Source: Dysidea avara
Lineage: Eukaryota; Porifera; Demospongiae; Dictyoceratida; Dysideidae
Direction of reading: 5' to 3'
Length of the DNA: 64,000 bases
Assembly: GCF_963678975.1 (NCBI RefSeq)
Contig: NC_089276.1
Span: forward strand, 32,318,368 to 32,382,367
Positions 1-10,257 of this stretch are shown here, piece by piece. The position numbers and the translations under genes were made by a program. The notes under the pieces are model-generated. The model did not search any database and had not been told where the DNA came from. It saw nothing but the letters and a program-made list of their open reading frames with translations. Position 1 is the stretch's first letter; every line of letters begins with the position of its first letter.

Positions 1-9
1 AATTTTCTA

Positions 10-356
<347 letters not shown>

Positions 357-1032
357 ACGCTTTCAGTCAAGCGTAGCAGAAAAGTGGCTACAGCTACAGC
401 CCTAATTTTTCGCAGAAATGTTTCTAGTTCGCTTTAAAAAAACCTTGGTATATTGATAAGCATACAATGCTTGAGCTATTGTCTTACCCTTTATCCTTCT
501 TTACCATGGCCATCAGTCAAGGTTCTACCGCTGAGTGTTAATAGACTACAGTACGGCTTCCATACCAGTGTATATTGCATCAAACTATTCAAATACACGT
601 GGTCGCTGGTTGCACCAAGAACATACACATACGTGATTCGTTATTGATATCAATGAGAGAGCAACTCACGACGAACTATATAGCAATGAGTAAGTCAATA
701 AATATAGTTTATTTAGTAACAATGTCAAACCGAGTCGGGTCATCCAGGTCCTGCTTTACAGATTATTCGGGTCTGACCCCACGTACTAAATTAAATGTGG
801 AGGTGTTAGCTACTACACGTCATAGCGTAGCTCTGCTTCTTTCGTGAGCCACGCTCACTTACGTAAATTACAGTCTGTAGACATGTGGTAGCCCTGCCCA
901 TTCATCAGTCCGTAGGTATGCATGAATCCACATCCATTATTGTCTGCAGGCTTATGTAGAGCCATGCCCAATGATCAGTTGCTATTGTATGAGTCATAAT
1001 CCAGTATAATAGTGCTGTGAGTAACTCAGCAG
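357..1032. other. Non-coding stretch with an old repeat fragment
   Basis: No convincing gene is visible. Positions about 725-855 (gtcgggtcatccagg ... tcgtgagccacgctca) match, in reverse complement, the right part of the inverted-repeat element at 34084-34591. The small open frames here overlap that repeat and look accidental. Confidence 0.5.
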
Positions 1033-1515
1033 ATATTTAGTGGTCATGAGCTTGCAAAAAAAACATCACAAACAAGTATAAGAAAAAAATTGGAATTTTA
1101 AATTAGATTAGGGACAGTGTAAAATGCTGCAATAAAAAGTACTGAAACAAGCTGGATCGGAGTAGTACATTATGTCCAAATACTGTAAAACAATAAGAAG
1201 GGGATATCCCCTTCTTATTGTTTTACAGTATTTGGACATTACGTACTACTGTGATCCAGCTTTTGTTTCAGTACTTTTTATTGCAGCATTTTACACTGTC
1301 CCTAATCTAATTTAAAATTCCAATTTTTTTTTTTATACTTGTTTGTGATGTTTTTTTTGCAAGCTCATGACCACTAAATATCCCCTTCTTATTGTTTTAC
1401 AGTATTTGGACATAATGTACTACTCCGATCCAGCTTGTTTCAGTACTTTTTATTGCAGCATTTTACACTGTCCCTAATCTAATTTAAAATTCCAATTTTT
1501 TTCTTATACTTGTAG
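1033..1515. mobile_element. Palindromic MITE with a third, tandem arm
   Basis: Two arms of about 173 bp form a near-perfect palindrome centred on ggggatatcccc at 1200-1211. The left arm begins atatttagtggtcatgag (1033) and the right arm ends with its complement at 1381. A further copy of the right arm, about 135 bp, follows directly to 1515. No coding capacity. A related copy with the same core (ataaaaagtactgaaacaag) lies at 52728-52975. Confidence 0.85.
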
Positions 1516-1966
1516 CAATAAGGGATGTGGTAGTGGTGAATAGATTGTTAAGAGGTGTAGTCTCCACACTTGATTGTTATTCTTGAACCTATCATCATGT
1601 TATAGTATAATATCTACCAAGTGTTCAGTACCTCTTACAGTAGTGTAAACACTTTACTGTGGTGTCTAAATACGCTGCTCACGGAAAATGTTGATAAAGA
1701 AAATTAACACCTTAATATGGTTTAATTTCATGTAGAAGATGACAACCAAAACTCGAATTTTCATTTGCCAGCCTGCCTGACTTACCACAGTTACAAGGCT
1801 GAAGGCCAAACAAAGCAGCGCACAGCCACTGTTTTATGCTGCAATAACAAATTCACCAGTGTTATATGCCTTTTGGGGTTTTGACAAGTGTGTGTCGTGT
1901 GTGCCTTGTGTTTCCTTTTATTTAAAATAAAATTCTATATCCAGCTGCCTGTAAGTGTTTTCTTAT
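1516..1966. other. Unannotated intergenic sequence
   Basis: No gene or strong structure seen. Around 1770-1800 a short run (gcctgcctgacttaccac) resembles the microsatellite-seed part of the R repeat family. Confidence 0.4.
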
Positions 1967-2025
1967 TAAACCAGGCGTGCGCCCACAGCCAGCCAAAGGC
2001 TGGCTTTGGGCGCATGCCTAGTTTA
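1967..2025. repeat. Short palindromic hairpin element
   Basis: TAAACCAGGCGTGCGCCCA is followed by an inner hairpin (cagccagcc-aaa-ggctggct) and then by the inverted outer arm ending at TAGTTTA. The inner hairpin resembles the one in the tails of the satellite-bearing elements (for example near 13732). Confidence 0.7.
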
Positions 2026-2046
2026 CTGAAGTTGTTTTCGTAAAAG

Positions 2047-2741
2047 CATAGATACTAGGATACATAATGGATTGGAAATACAATACATTTTATGGTTATG
2101 GGCTCAGTACAGTCACGTGATGACATTTACGGGGCACAGCATCATTTCAATAGGCACAATACATTTTCGTTGAGTTCGCCAAGAGTTTTCTCAAAAACAG
2201 GTATCTTGTTCACTTCATTCATATTTTATTTGGACCCTCGCAGGTGTGAACTTTTCTTTTGTGTAGCATGTATCGCTAGACTCATTTTTACAAAGCCAGG
2301 ATAACCCCCACAGCAACTACTGTCGTGTAGCTATTCTTTCGCTTAGCTTACAGAAAATAACTGCTGTACAGAGCTAAAAATAATTATCTGCACTCATTAC
2401 GATGTGGCGAAAACATTCAGCACTTCTAGAACTTTGTATGTAATATGCCCTATGCACTAAAACCCTCACACTAGTTTTCGTCCTTTTGAACACAAATTTC
2501 GCATTCTTTCCTTCACACCTTCGGTTGTACGAAATAACCAACCTTCAGTCACAAACCAATAAATAGCTGAATCCTTCAGCAATAATTTAACATTTTATAA
2601 AACCTGTAATAGTAGTCTCAGTGTTAAGAACAACTGCAGTTTGTACACTTGGTAATGTTGCCATAAATCACATGACTGTACCGAGCCCTTAACCATAAAA
2701 TGTATTGCGTTTCCAATCCATAGTGTATTCTAGTGTCTATG
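2047..2741. mobile_element. Non-autonomous DNA transposon, ~75-80 bp TIRs
   Basis: The left end CATAGATACTAGGATACA and following bases to about 2120 match the reverse complement of 2655-2741 with few mismatches. The element is flanked by identical 7 bp direct repeats GTAAAAG at 2040-2046 and 2742-2748. About 690 bp long, with no transposase; the small frame at 2092-2304 lies mostly inside the TIR and is not a gene. Confidence 0.8.
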
Positions 2742-2748
2742 GTAAAAG

Positions 2749-2876
<128 letters not shown>

Positions 2877-3298
2877 TGTTGTTTGTCCGTACACACCCAC
2901 GTGAGCAAAAACGTTAAAAATGGTAAAAAGCAGCCAGCATGTAAGAATTAAAAGCTAAATTAAGTCTGTATTAAACTTCCACACGCATAAACTTTGTTCT
3001 GAGGTGGTTACTTCCTCGGCAGTCTGAAATACGATTATGATGACTCTTCATATATTTCTTGAACAGTCTTCTGTTTCAGTTTTATAGATGTTTAACAACT
3101 TTAAAACAACATTGAAGGCCTCTTAAGCTACCAGAGGTAGCATATCCTTCGAGTTCAATGGGGGGCGTCACCCATACTTATGCGACCAAAAATGAAGGGC
3201 AGCCTTGAGGCTTTCTCTATACAATTCACATGAGAAAACACAATAGATACACTATAAAACAGTTGAGAAGACACTTCCATGTGTAATTTTCAGTTTAA

Positions 3299-3412
3299 AG
3301 GTCAACTGAAATGGAAACTTCATGTATGATTTTGTATTGTTTGTATCAAGCAATGCACAAAACACCATTTTAATAATTCAATTATGCTGATATTATGAGA
3401 TATTAACCCACA
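3299..3412 (+). repeat. Left terminal inverted repeat of Kolobok element
   Basis: Matches the reverse complement of 7143-7268 over its whole length with a few mismatches. It lacks an 11 bp piece (around 7227) present in the right TIR. Confidence 0.9.
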
Positions 3413-3488
3413 AATTCTTAATACATCACGTATAATTATTTTCGTGATGTCACTGAAAGAACGGAAGCGCGTCTTTGTATGTGTTAGA

Positions 3489-4244
3489 ATGGCGGAAAGT
3501 GATAGCTGCAGCGACTCTTTGGTTGATGATAGTGATTCTGACGATTCCCAATTGACATCTTTGTCTTCTGTGGCTGGTGAAGAACTGTTGTTGACTGGAC
3601 CGTCAGAAGTGATGCCGTATCGCTTTGAACCAGTGTACGAGAGCAGGCTCGAAGAAAGAGAGGAATCTTTCAGTCTACTGGCGGTCGAAAGAGAGGACAC
3701 AGAGGCTGATCGCATAGGAAATATTGATTGGTAAGCTACATACACTAAGTTGCGTAAATAATACAAACTGTATATGGTGCACGGTTGCATTATATAGCTA
3801 TATAGCGAAATGACATAAGCTAGCTACCCATGGCTATGTAGCTATAGCCTATGGCATAACTTTGTTGGCTAAGCCTCATTGCCCATTACTGTTCTATAAT
3901 TTAGTTGATCCACATTGCTATCTAGGTGCAGATGTGGCCATTGCATAGTAATGGCTACACAAAGAGAATCAATATGCTGTAAGGAGATTGAACAAATTAA
4001 TAGTCTTTTGGAAGGTGATGGCTTAGCTGTTCGTCCAGTGTGTATTTCAGAACATGCAGATTTTTCTAATGTGTGTCTGTGTAGAGCAGTCCTAATGGTA
4101 ACACTGCATAGCCATCGATACCATTATGGGAGTGCTGATGAACCAGCTGATGAAAACAGGTGCTTATGGTCTTTCAATCTGCCAGTGTTGTATGATGTGT
4201 GCATATTTTCAGAAAATTTCAATACTTGGCGTACCGACAGATGA
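3489..4244 (+). CDS. P2X7-receptor C-terminal (ballast) domain-like protein, transposon-borne
   Basis: Two exons are inferred. Exon 1 runs from ATG 3489 (an in-frame ATG lies at 3447) to 3730 before GTAAGC; exon 2 starts at 3926 after TATCTAG. The junction restores a Trp codon and gives a continuous NIDW-CRCGHC motif. The N-terminus is rich in Ser, Asp and Glu; then come PYRFEPVYESR, the CxCGxC knuckle, an ESICCKE block and CISEHADF..VCL. This order matches the cysteine-rich cytosolic ballast domain of P2X7 and its standalone invertebrate relatives (probably a zinc-binding module). No membrane segments, so it is not a receptor. Exon 2 stops at 4242-4244. The family's later Ala-Tyr-rich block seems to continue in another frame (about 4160-4240), so the C-terminus may be frameshifted. 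Its role in transposition is unknown. Confidence 0.65.
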
Positions 4245-4408
4245 CTTGGTGGGGATGGCACTATTTGGGCAGGCACAGGCGTGTAGTACTTCCCTCCTAT
4301 GTAATATCAAGGATAAGACAGGAATTTCCATCAAATGAATATAAAGGTCATCAGCATCCACCAAATACACCTTAAGTAATTTTCATGTATCAACACATAC
4401 ATTTATTA

Positions 4409-7004
4409 TTAATTATTATAATGTGAAAATTGTGGTATTGTATCTTTATCTGGATGTTTATATTGACTAGCTAATTTTGGTGGTCCCTTTGGTACTGTAG
4501 GTCTTTCCTCTGGGTGTGTAATGTAGTGTGTAGCCTTACTGATTAGTTCCTCAGCATAGTCCAGTAAATGCATATGATAAATAATATTGTTACTGTCCTT
4601 GTTACTTACGATATGTTGGTGGTACTGGAACAATTTTAGGAGTACATTCTCCTTGCTTGGCCTTTGGAAAGCATAGTCTCATCCTCTCCATTCCGGACTT
4701 CGTTACTGCCTGTTTCCTCCCATAATTTTCATTAAAATGCATTAGGGCAATTAATAACCTGCATTGTATTTATTTAATCATTTGTATATTATAGTAATTA
4801 TCACCTTACCTGCAGTACATTCCTTCATAAGAAAAGGCTAGTAACTTAGGAGCAAAATGGTTTACTACACTATGGTAGCTCTCCAAGCTGCTTGTCTGAT
4901 GGTGTGGTGACAGCTTCTTGACATCTGCTATGAGTCACTCATTGCAAATGACATCACAGACCTTTTCATAGACTTTGCCACCTTATTAAATTATAACTAC
5001 TAGGTTCCATTCATAATATACCTGGCTGGAGCCACTTTTTACGTCGATCTCCTAGGTCTTGAGTGTGGTAGCAATTCTCATGCTGATCACATAGATGTTC
5101 CATCAGTGATTTCCACCGAATAGCCATCTCCTTCCCATCACCACCCGGTGTTTTCACCGCACACCAGTACATGTGGTTGGTAATGCTTTTAATCCACTCA
5201 CCCACCACTTCACAATCTTTGTATTTAGCTATCTTTAGTAGCTTCTTTACACCTAGGAGCAAAAATTATAGAGTCAAACATGTACCCAAAATGACAAACC
5301 TTTTGCAACATGCCAAACATCAAAATGATGGTCAATATCTGGATAGCTTTAGCTCACAAATTTTGTAACCTGCTTGTGACGGTCAGTAATCAGTGCACCT
5401 ATATTTATTGGTTTCTCCATTAAAAATTGCAGAGCATTTTTCAATCCTTCCTTTTCCATGTGATTGCTAGATGCTACCAAATTGCTCTGCACAGTTAATA
5501 ACATTATGAATAAAGAAACATTAGTTGTGGCAAACCTGAACAAGCTCTAGGTGGATAACTTTGTTGGAGGATAGGTCAATTATTCCGTATGACCCATATT
5601 TGGCAGAATGCCCAGGACTATCAGCATGTCCATCACCACCGATAGTGAGTGGATTGCCACTAGCTCTACACTGTGCTAGCAATTCCGCCTGTTTTGTATC
5701 CCAAACTGATATGACTGCTGGCTCTAAGTACTCCTTCTGATGAATGTATGTAGTATGCTCTATCTGTAATGCATGCAATGTTCATGTGAGATAGCACCCT
5801 GAGGACTTTTGTAGCTGTTTCTCCACTATATAAAATAGCTGCAGATAGTAGAATATTTCCTGCAGGGGTATCTTTGATACGTGGTTGACTTGCCCACACT
5901 CTTTGATATCCACAATGATGGCATACTTGCTTTACAGTAATATAGGTGCCCTTTGGCTTGGTTATGACTCCAGGACATGAGCTGTGACACAGTGTACAGT
6001 GTGTAAATAGTTGTATGAGTGCTGATCTAAATATTATGTATTTGATTTCATCCCTTGTTGATCCTGGATCAGCTTCAGTAGATGGCTGCAGGTTGTCATC
6101 ACTGTATTAACACAAATTAGTGATGATTAATTGTTTATAGGTGTGGATGAATCAGTACTCACTCTGTTGTGGCTTCGTCTTGAGAAATTTGAAACGAGTC
6201 ATCAATATCACCATCTTCAGGCTCACTTGATTCAGTGGTAGTATCTGCATGAAACATGAGTGTAAGAGGGGGTGCTGCCAATAGATCACACTGGGTTTCA
6301 ACTGATTTTGTGCCAGGAGTAGTCATTGGGTCTATTCATTGGATACAGAGTATAGTAGCTATTTCCATACTGTAGTTTGTTTTGATGCTAACCTTTGTCA
6401 TCTGCTCCTGACTGTATTTCTGTAGGTTTTCCTGACCGTATTTCCATAGGAATCATACCTGTTGAAGTAGATGCCAACAACAGAGGGCTGCCTACGTCTT
6501 CAACTGGGGAACTTCTCCTTGGATCATCCGCACTTGATTGCATGGTTGAGCTGGTGTCTTGTAACTCTTCAACAATCTGTATTAATAATGTTTTAATACA
6601 TATAATTATTAGCTATGTTGTTTTTTCAAACATACTGCTTTTTGCTTTCTTCGTTCTGAAGCTGGTCTACGAGATTGTGTTGACACTTGGCAGCTGTTGC
6701 TGCTGCTACCACTGCGAATAGGCTTGGGGAAAACAGTTGGAATGGAGTCTGGCTTGAGGCACGGCTTCTTGGCTGGAACGCCCATTTCTTCACGATAAAG
6801 TCGCCCTTCTGTGTTAAAGCATTCGGGTTTGAAATGCTTCGAGCAAATTAAGGAAGCAGTTGTTGGTCCTTTCCAATCCTTACGCTGTTGATGCACAGCC
6901 CTTACCCACTTTGAGCGAACAGCTGCATCACTAGGAAATCCGCGTAAGCTGTAGCCCATACCTCCTTCAGTGTGACAACCAGCAACTACACAACATCTTG
7001 GCAT
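4409..7004 (-). pseudogene. Kolobok THAP-domain transposase, multi-exon, decayed
   Basis: About nine exons with GT/AG borders can be followed: 7004-6636 (THAP), 6576-6459 and 6244-6163 (acidic, Ser-rich linkers), 6101-5536, 5486-5300, 5252-5022, about 4980-4810, 4758-4610 and about 4550-4409. Exon 4 has a CxxC...CxxC zinc motif, then SQPRIKDTPAGN and GDGHADSPGHSAKYG, which likely carries the first catalytic Asp. Exon 5 ends DHHFDVWHVAK; exon 7 has [15 protein letters not shown], which likely carries the catalytic Glu. This order is typical of Kolobok-type cut-and-paste transposases. Lesions: a one-base frameshift near 5770, an in-frame TAA at 5349-5351 and a TGA at 4935-4937. No intact protein is expected. 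Exon borders are by eye, and the last exon is the least certain. Confidence 0.8.
6636..7004 (-). other. THAP DNA-binding domain exon
   Basis: First coding exon of the transposase, intact. The start MPRCCVVAGC places the first two zinc ligands at Cys5 and Cys10; CSKHF gives Cys54 and His57, completing the C2CH finger. Trp33, the FPSD block and a DSIPTVF box (AVPTIF-like, near residue 90) are the usual THAP landmarks. THAP domains bind DNA and are known in P-element and Kolobok transposases, where they contact the transposon ends. The donor GTATGT follows at 6635. Confidence 0.88.
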
Positions 7005-7142
7005 AGCGTATTCGCTTCTAATATTGTCAGGCGTTAAAGTGAACTTGAATTTAAACTAGATTTTGATAGTTATAGCTATGCCGTTTTATGCAATACGCAT
7101 ACCGTAACTCTTCTTGTGACGATTTATAAAATTACCAAACTT

Positions 7143-7268
7143 TATGGGTTAATATCTCGCAATATCAGCATAATTGAATTATTAAAATGGTGTTTTTGTG
7201 CATTGCTTGATACAAACAATACATCCATACAATAAAATCATACATGAATTTTCCATTTCAGTTGACCT
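7143..7268 (-). repeat. Right terminal inverted repeat of Kolobok element
   Basis: Complement of the left TIR, ending cagttgacct before TTAA. It carries an 11 bp insertion relative to the left copy. Confidence 0.9.
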
Positions 7269-7272
7269 TTAA

Positions 7273-7747
7273 AGTGGTTTGTTTTAGTTCCGCTTCCTTA
7301 GCAGTGCATAGCAACATAATTACCAAATTACAAAGTAATTAATGAATTATGAAATGCAGTAAATTCACAGTATTTACAATTCTAGCTGAATTATAGCATG
7401 AATATAAACCAAATTATATACATGGCTGATTAATTACCGAATGGGATAGTATTAATTGCATGGACACTTGGTTTTTAGAAGTAGCACAGCATCAACTTGT
7501 TTATTATGCTGTATTTGATGTTAGATAGACTAGTATTAATTCATAAATGTGATGTCTTTGTGTAACAATGATTTTTACAGGCAGCATTATAGACAGTGCA
7601 AGTCACCATAAGGACTATCCCTACTTAAACAGTACTATTGTACTGAGCCCTCAAAATTTGCCTGAATTTCTTCATTTTATTTACTGACAGAAACTGTAAA
7701 AACTTTATCAAATTTTCTTGAAATTTAAATTGTTACACTTAAAGGGT
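7273..7747. other. Unannotated AT-rich intergenic sequence
   Basis: No gene, hairpin or recognised repeat seen between the Kolobok element and the start of the R repeat. Confidence 0.4.
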
Positions 7748-9392
7748 CCAAAGATGAATTGTGATACTACATCACATCTTATTCTATATGACAGTGAGGT
7801 AACATACTACAATTAAAATGAAAAATGTACATACTAAACAAACATTTGATTAAAACCTTCTAAACTTGTTACAGTAGTTGGTCACTGAAATGGTTGTAAT
7901 ACACATGAGGATAAAATCAATGAGAATACACTAACATACACCGGGTGTATTGTTAAACACCAGTAAGTAAGACAATGAACCTATCAACAAATACTGTAGA
8001 GAATCGAGAAGTTGCCCGTCTGCCTGCCTGATTCCTTCAGACAAGTGTAACCCGATAACAACTAAAGCTACGGGCTGGTGATTTTTTCACTGTTCAACAT
8101 CGCTTCAGCCTAGTAGGTGCCTTTTAGCATACCACAGTACGTACAAGCATGCACAGGGATTTACCTTTGTCCTCTTTTGTGTCCCATTATTTTTTGCTGA
8201 TAGCCAAAGGTGTCAATTTGTGGTAGCACAAGCTACATTAATTTGTAACGTATTTTCCATGGAGGCTGACAGAGGTGCTTCTGCTACTGTTCTTCAATTG
8301 TAGCACTATGTAATGTGCTGAGCATAGCTGAAAGTCAGCCACATCACTTTCCAGTTGGTAAGTGATAGTTGGGGTGTGTGTACAGATGAAAACATAAACT
8401 CAGGTGCCATTCCTTCTTAGTATTAGGGCTGAGCGATACTGCCATTTTAGTATCACGATCAATACTAAAGCCACTATTCACAGTACCGAATAGTTCACGA
8501 TACTTACAAATAAGTCAATTACAGCTAGTGCAATATAGTGTATTACTCAGTATTCCTGCAGGAAGTCTTTAAAGGTAGCATCAAACTAGCCACTATTATC
8601 CTTGTTTACAGTAACACAGTAACAGTTACTGTAACACATGCTTTGAGGTTATATTATGGTGTTCACACGTCTCTGCAAGGGTAACCAGTATGACTTACAA
8701 GGATTCTTAACCTAGTAATGCATAACAAATGGATTTTTAATGACAATAATGTACAGGCATGATATCACGATAGTTAATAATAACAAAATATCACAATATC
8801 GATACTTTCAAAATATTGCGATGTATCACTAAAACGATAATATCTCTCAGCCTTACTTAGTATATGATACAGTAGACATGGATTCACCAGTCATAATAAT
8901 GTTACAAAAAAGCAAAGAAGTGTAAGAAATCTTAAGTTAGATTAGGATCATAGAAAAAGGTAGGCAAACAAGGGAGGTCACCTACACCTTTAGGTATACT
9001 AGTGGACATTTAATCTCTAATTCAATCTATAGCCTCTTTAAATTATAATACTAGTTAATCAAATATTCAAATTCAAAGCTCCTTCATTTTACTGCAAGCA
9101 TGCAAAAAACATTGAGTACAGATTATCCACAAGTTCCTTCACCTGACAACACTTGGACTAGAGGTTTTACCAGTTACATGTAATGGAGTTTTAAAATGTC
9201 TAAAATGTGTGGACCAGCAAAGACAAAACTTTTTGTGTATCATTGATCACACTAAACACTCACTAGTGTGGGACTAGTTTAAATTAAACGTTGTATTGTG
9301 TATTCAAGGCTCATTGGAGCCTGCCAAAAATTATGCAACAAATCATATGGATAGTATCCCAGTAGTGTTAGTCAAGTTTCACTCACTATTTA
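7748..9392. repeat. Interspersed repeat family R, copy 1 (left part)
   Basis: Nearly identical to 61048-62690. The rest of the unit lies at 14098-14290, beyond the inserted satellite element. It contains a nested hAT-like MITE (8424-8855) and a short TGCC seed at 8022. Its last third (from ttcacctgacaacacttgg) also recurs near 24028, 53743 and 62437. No open frame of note, so it is probably a non-autonomous element or several nested ones. Confidence 0.85.
8424..8855. mobile_element. hAT-like MITE, 8 bp TSD CTTAGTAT
   Basis: The ends TAGGGCTGAGCGATA and its imperfect complement (ctctcagccttA) bound 432 bp. They are flanked by identical CTTAGTAT at 8416-8423 and 8856-8863. An 8 bp duplication is typical of hAT elements. 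A same-length copy sits in R copy 2 (61728-62159). Confidence 0.85.
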
Positions 9393-9484
9393 TCAAGACA
9401 CATGGTAGTGTGTCGTGCGGCCCAAGAAGCCGGCGCGCCACACCCGTGAGTATATTGACAGGAAGAACGAAAACGTCATTTTCA

Positions 9485-10150
9485 CATCTTTGTATCTCGG
9501 TGATCACTTATCTGATTGGAACCAAATTTGCTACACAGTTGCCCGCCAGCCAAGGGAGTCTACATTCCAAATTTGAAGGAAATAGCTCCAGCCATTTCCG
9601 AGATACGAGCTGCCAAAGTTTCGTTTTTTTTTCTTCGTTTTTTTTTTCTTCTTCGTCTTTTCGCACACTTGCAAAAATTGCTATAACAAGCAAACGCGTA
9701 CTCCGATCGCCTTGAAATTTGGTACACAGAAAGGGAGTCACAAGGCGAATCCTAGCATCAAATTTGGTACAAATCCGATGAATGGTTCAGGAGTTATGAC
9801 CGATTATTCGCGTAAAACAAGATCGATTTGTTGTCACGCCTACAGGGTAAACCGCTTCATGGAATGAGTTGAAAATTGCTATGTAGAAGGAGTAACCATC
9901 GTAGGAGTGCCATTTGGTGGTTTGAAAGGAATCGAGATAAAGACCACGGAGATATGACACAAAACCCAACCTGTGTCACAATTACGCGATCGATTTTTAT
10001 GAATAAAAAAGTATTAGTTTTCACGCCTACTAGGCAAACCGCTTAGAGCAATGAGCTGAAAATTGGTGCATAGCTGGAATAATCTTCATAGAAAGTCCTT
10101 GCAGTAGTACAGAAGAATCGGATTACAAACCACTGAGTTATGATTCGAAA
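9485..10150 (+). repeat. Four degenerate ~170 bp repeats in element body
   Basis: Four units begin near 9490, 9670, 9837 and 10020. Each has a shared middle of the form tgaaatttggtacacag (aaccaaatttgctacacag, tgaaaattgctatgtag, tgaaaattggtgcatag) and ends with gagatacga, gagttatga or gagatatga. They are strongly diverged, so this duplication is older than the spread of the element. The same units recur in the other copies. Confidence 0.6.
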
Positions 10151-10257
10151 GCCAACTGCGTGTAGCAAATGCGAGATCGAGATACTCTAATAGAACAGTC
10201 ACCCTAATAGAGCATTCGGCTAGTTTATTTACTCCATTATAGAATTTTATTGCATCA

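Larger units (their letters stand above)
3299..7268. mobile_element. Kolobok-superfamily DNA transposon, near full length
   Basis: The 3970 bp element begins AGGTCAACTGAAATGG and ends with its exact complement. It is flanked by TTAA at 3295-3298 and 7269-7272, the expected target duplication for Kolobok. It holds two convergent genes: a plus-strand P2X7-ballast-like gene starting just inside the left TIR, and a minus-strand THAP transposase starting inside the right TIR. piggyBac also uses TTAA, but the THAP domain and the transposase core motifs fit Kolobok. The transposase is disabled by a frameshift and two stops. Confidence 0.9.
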
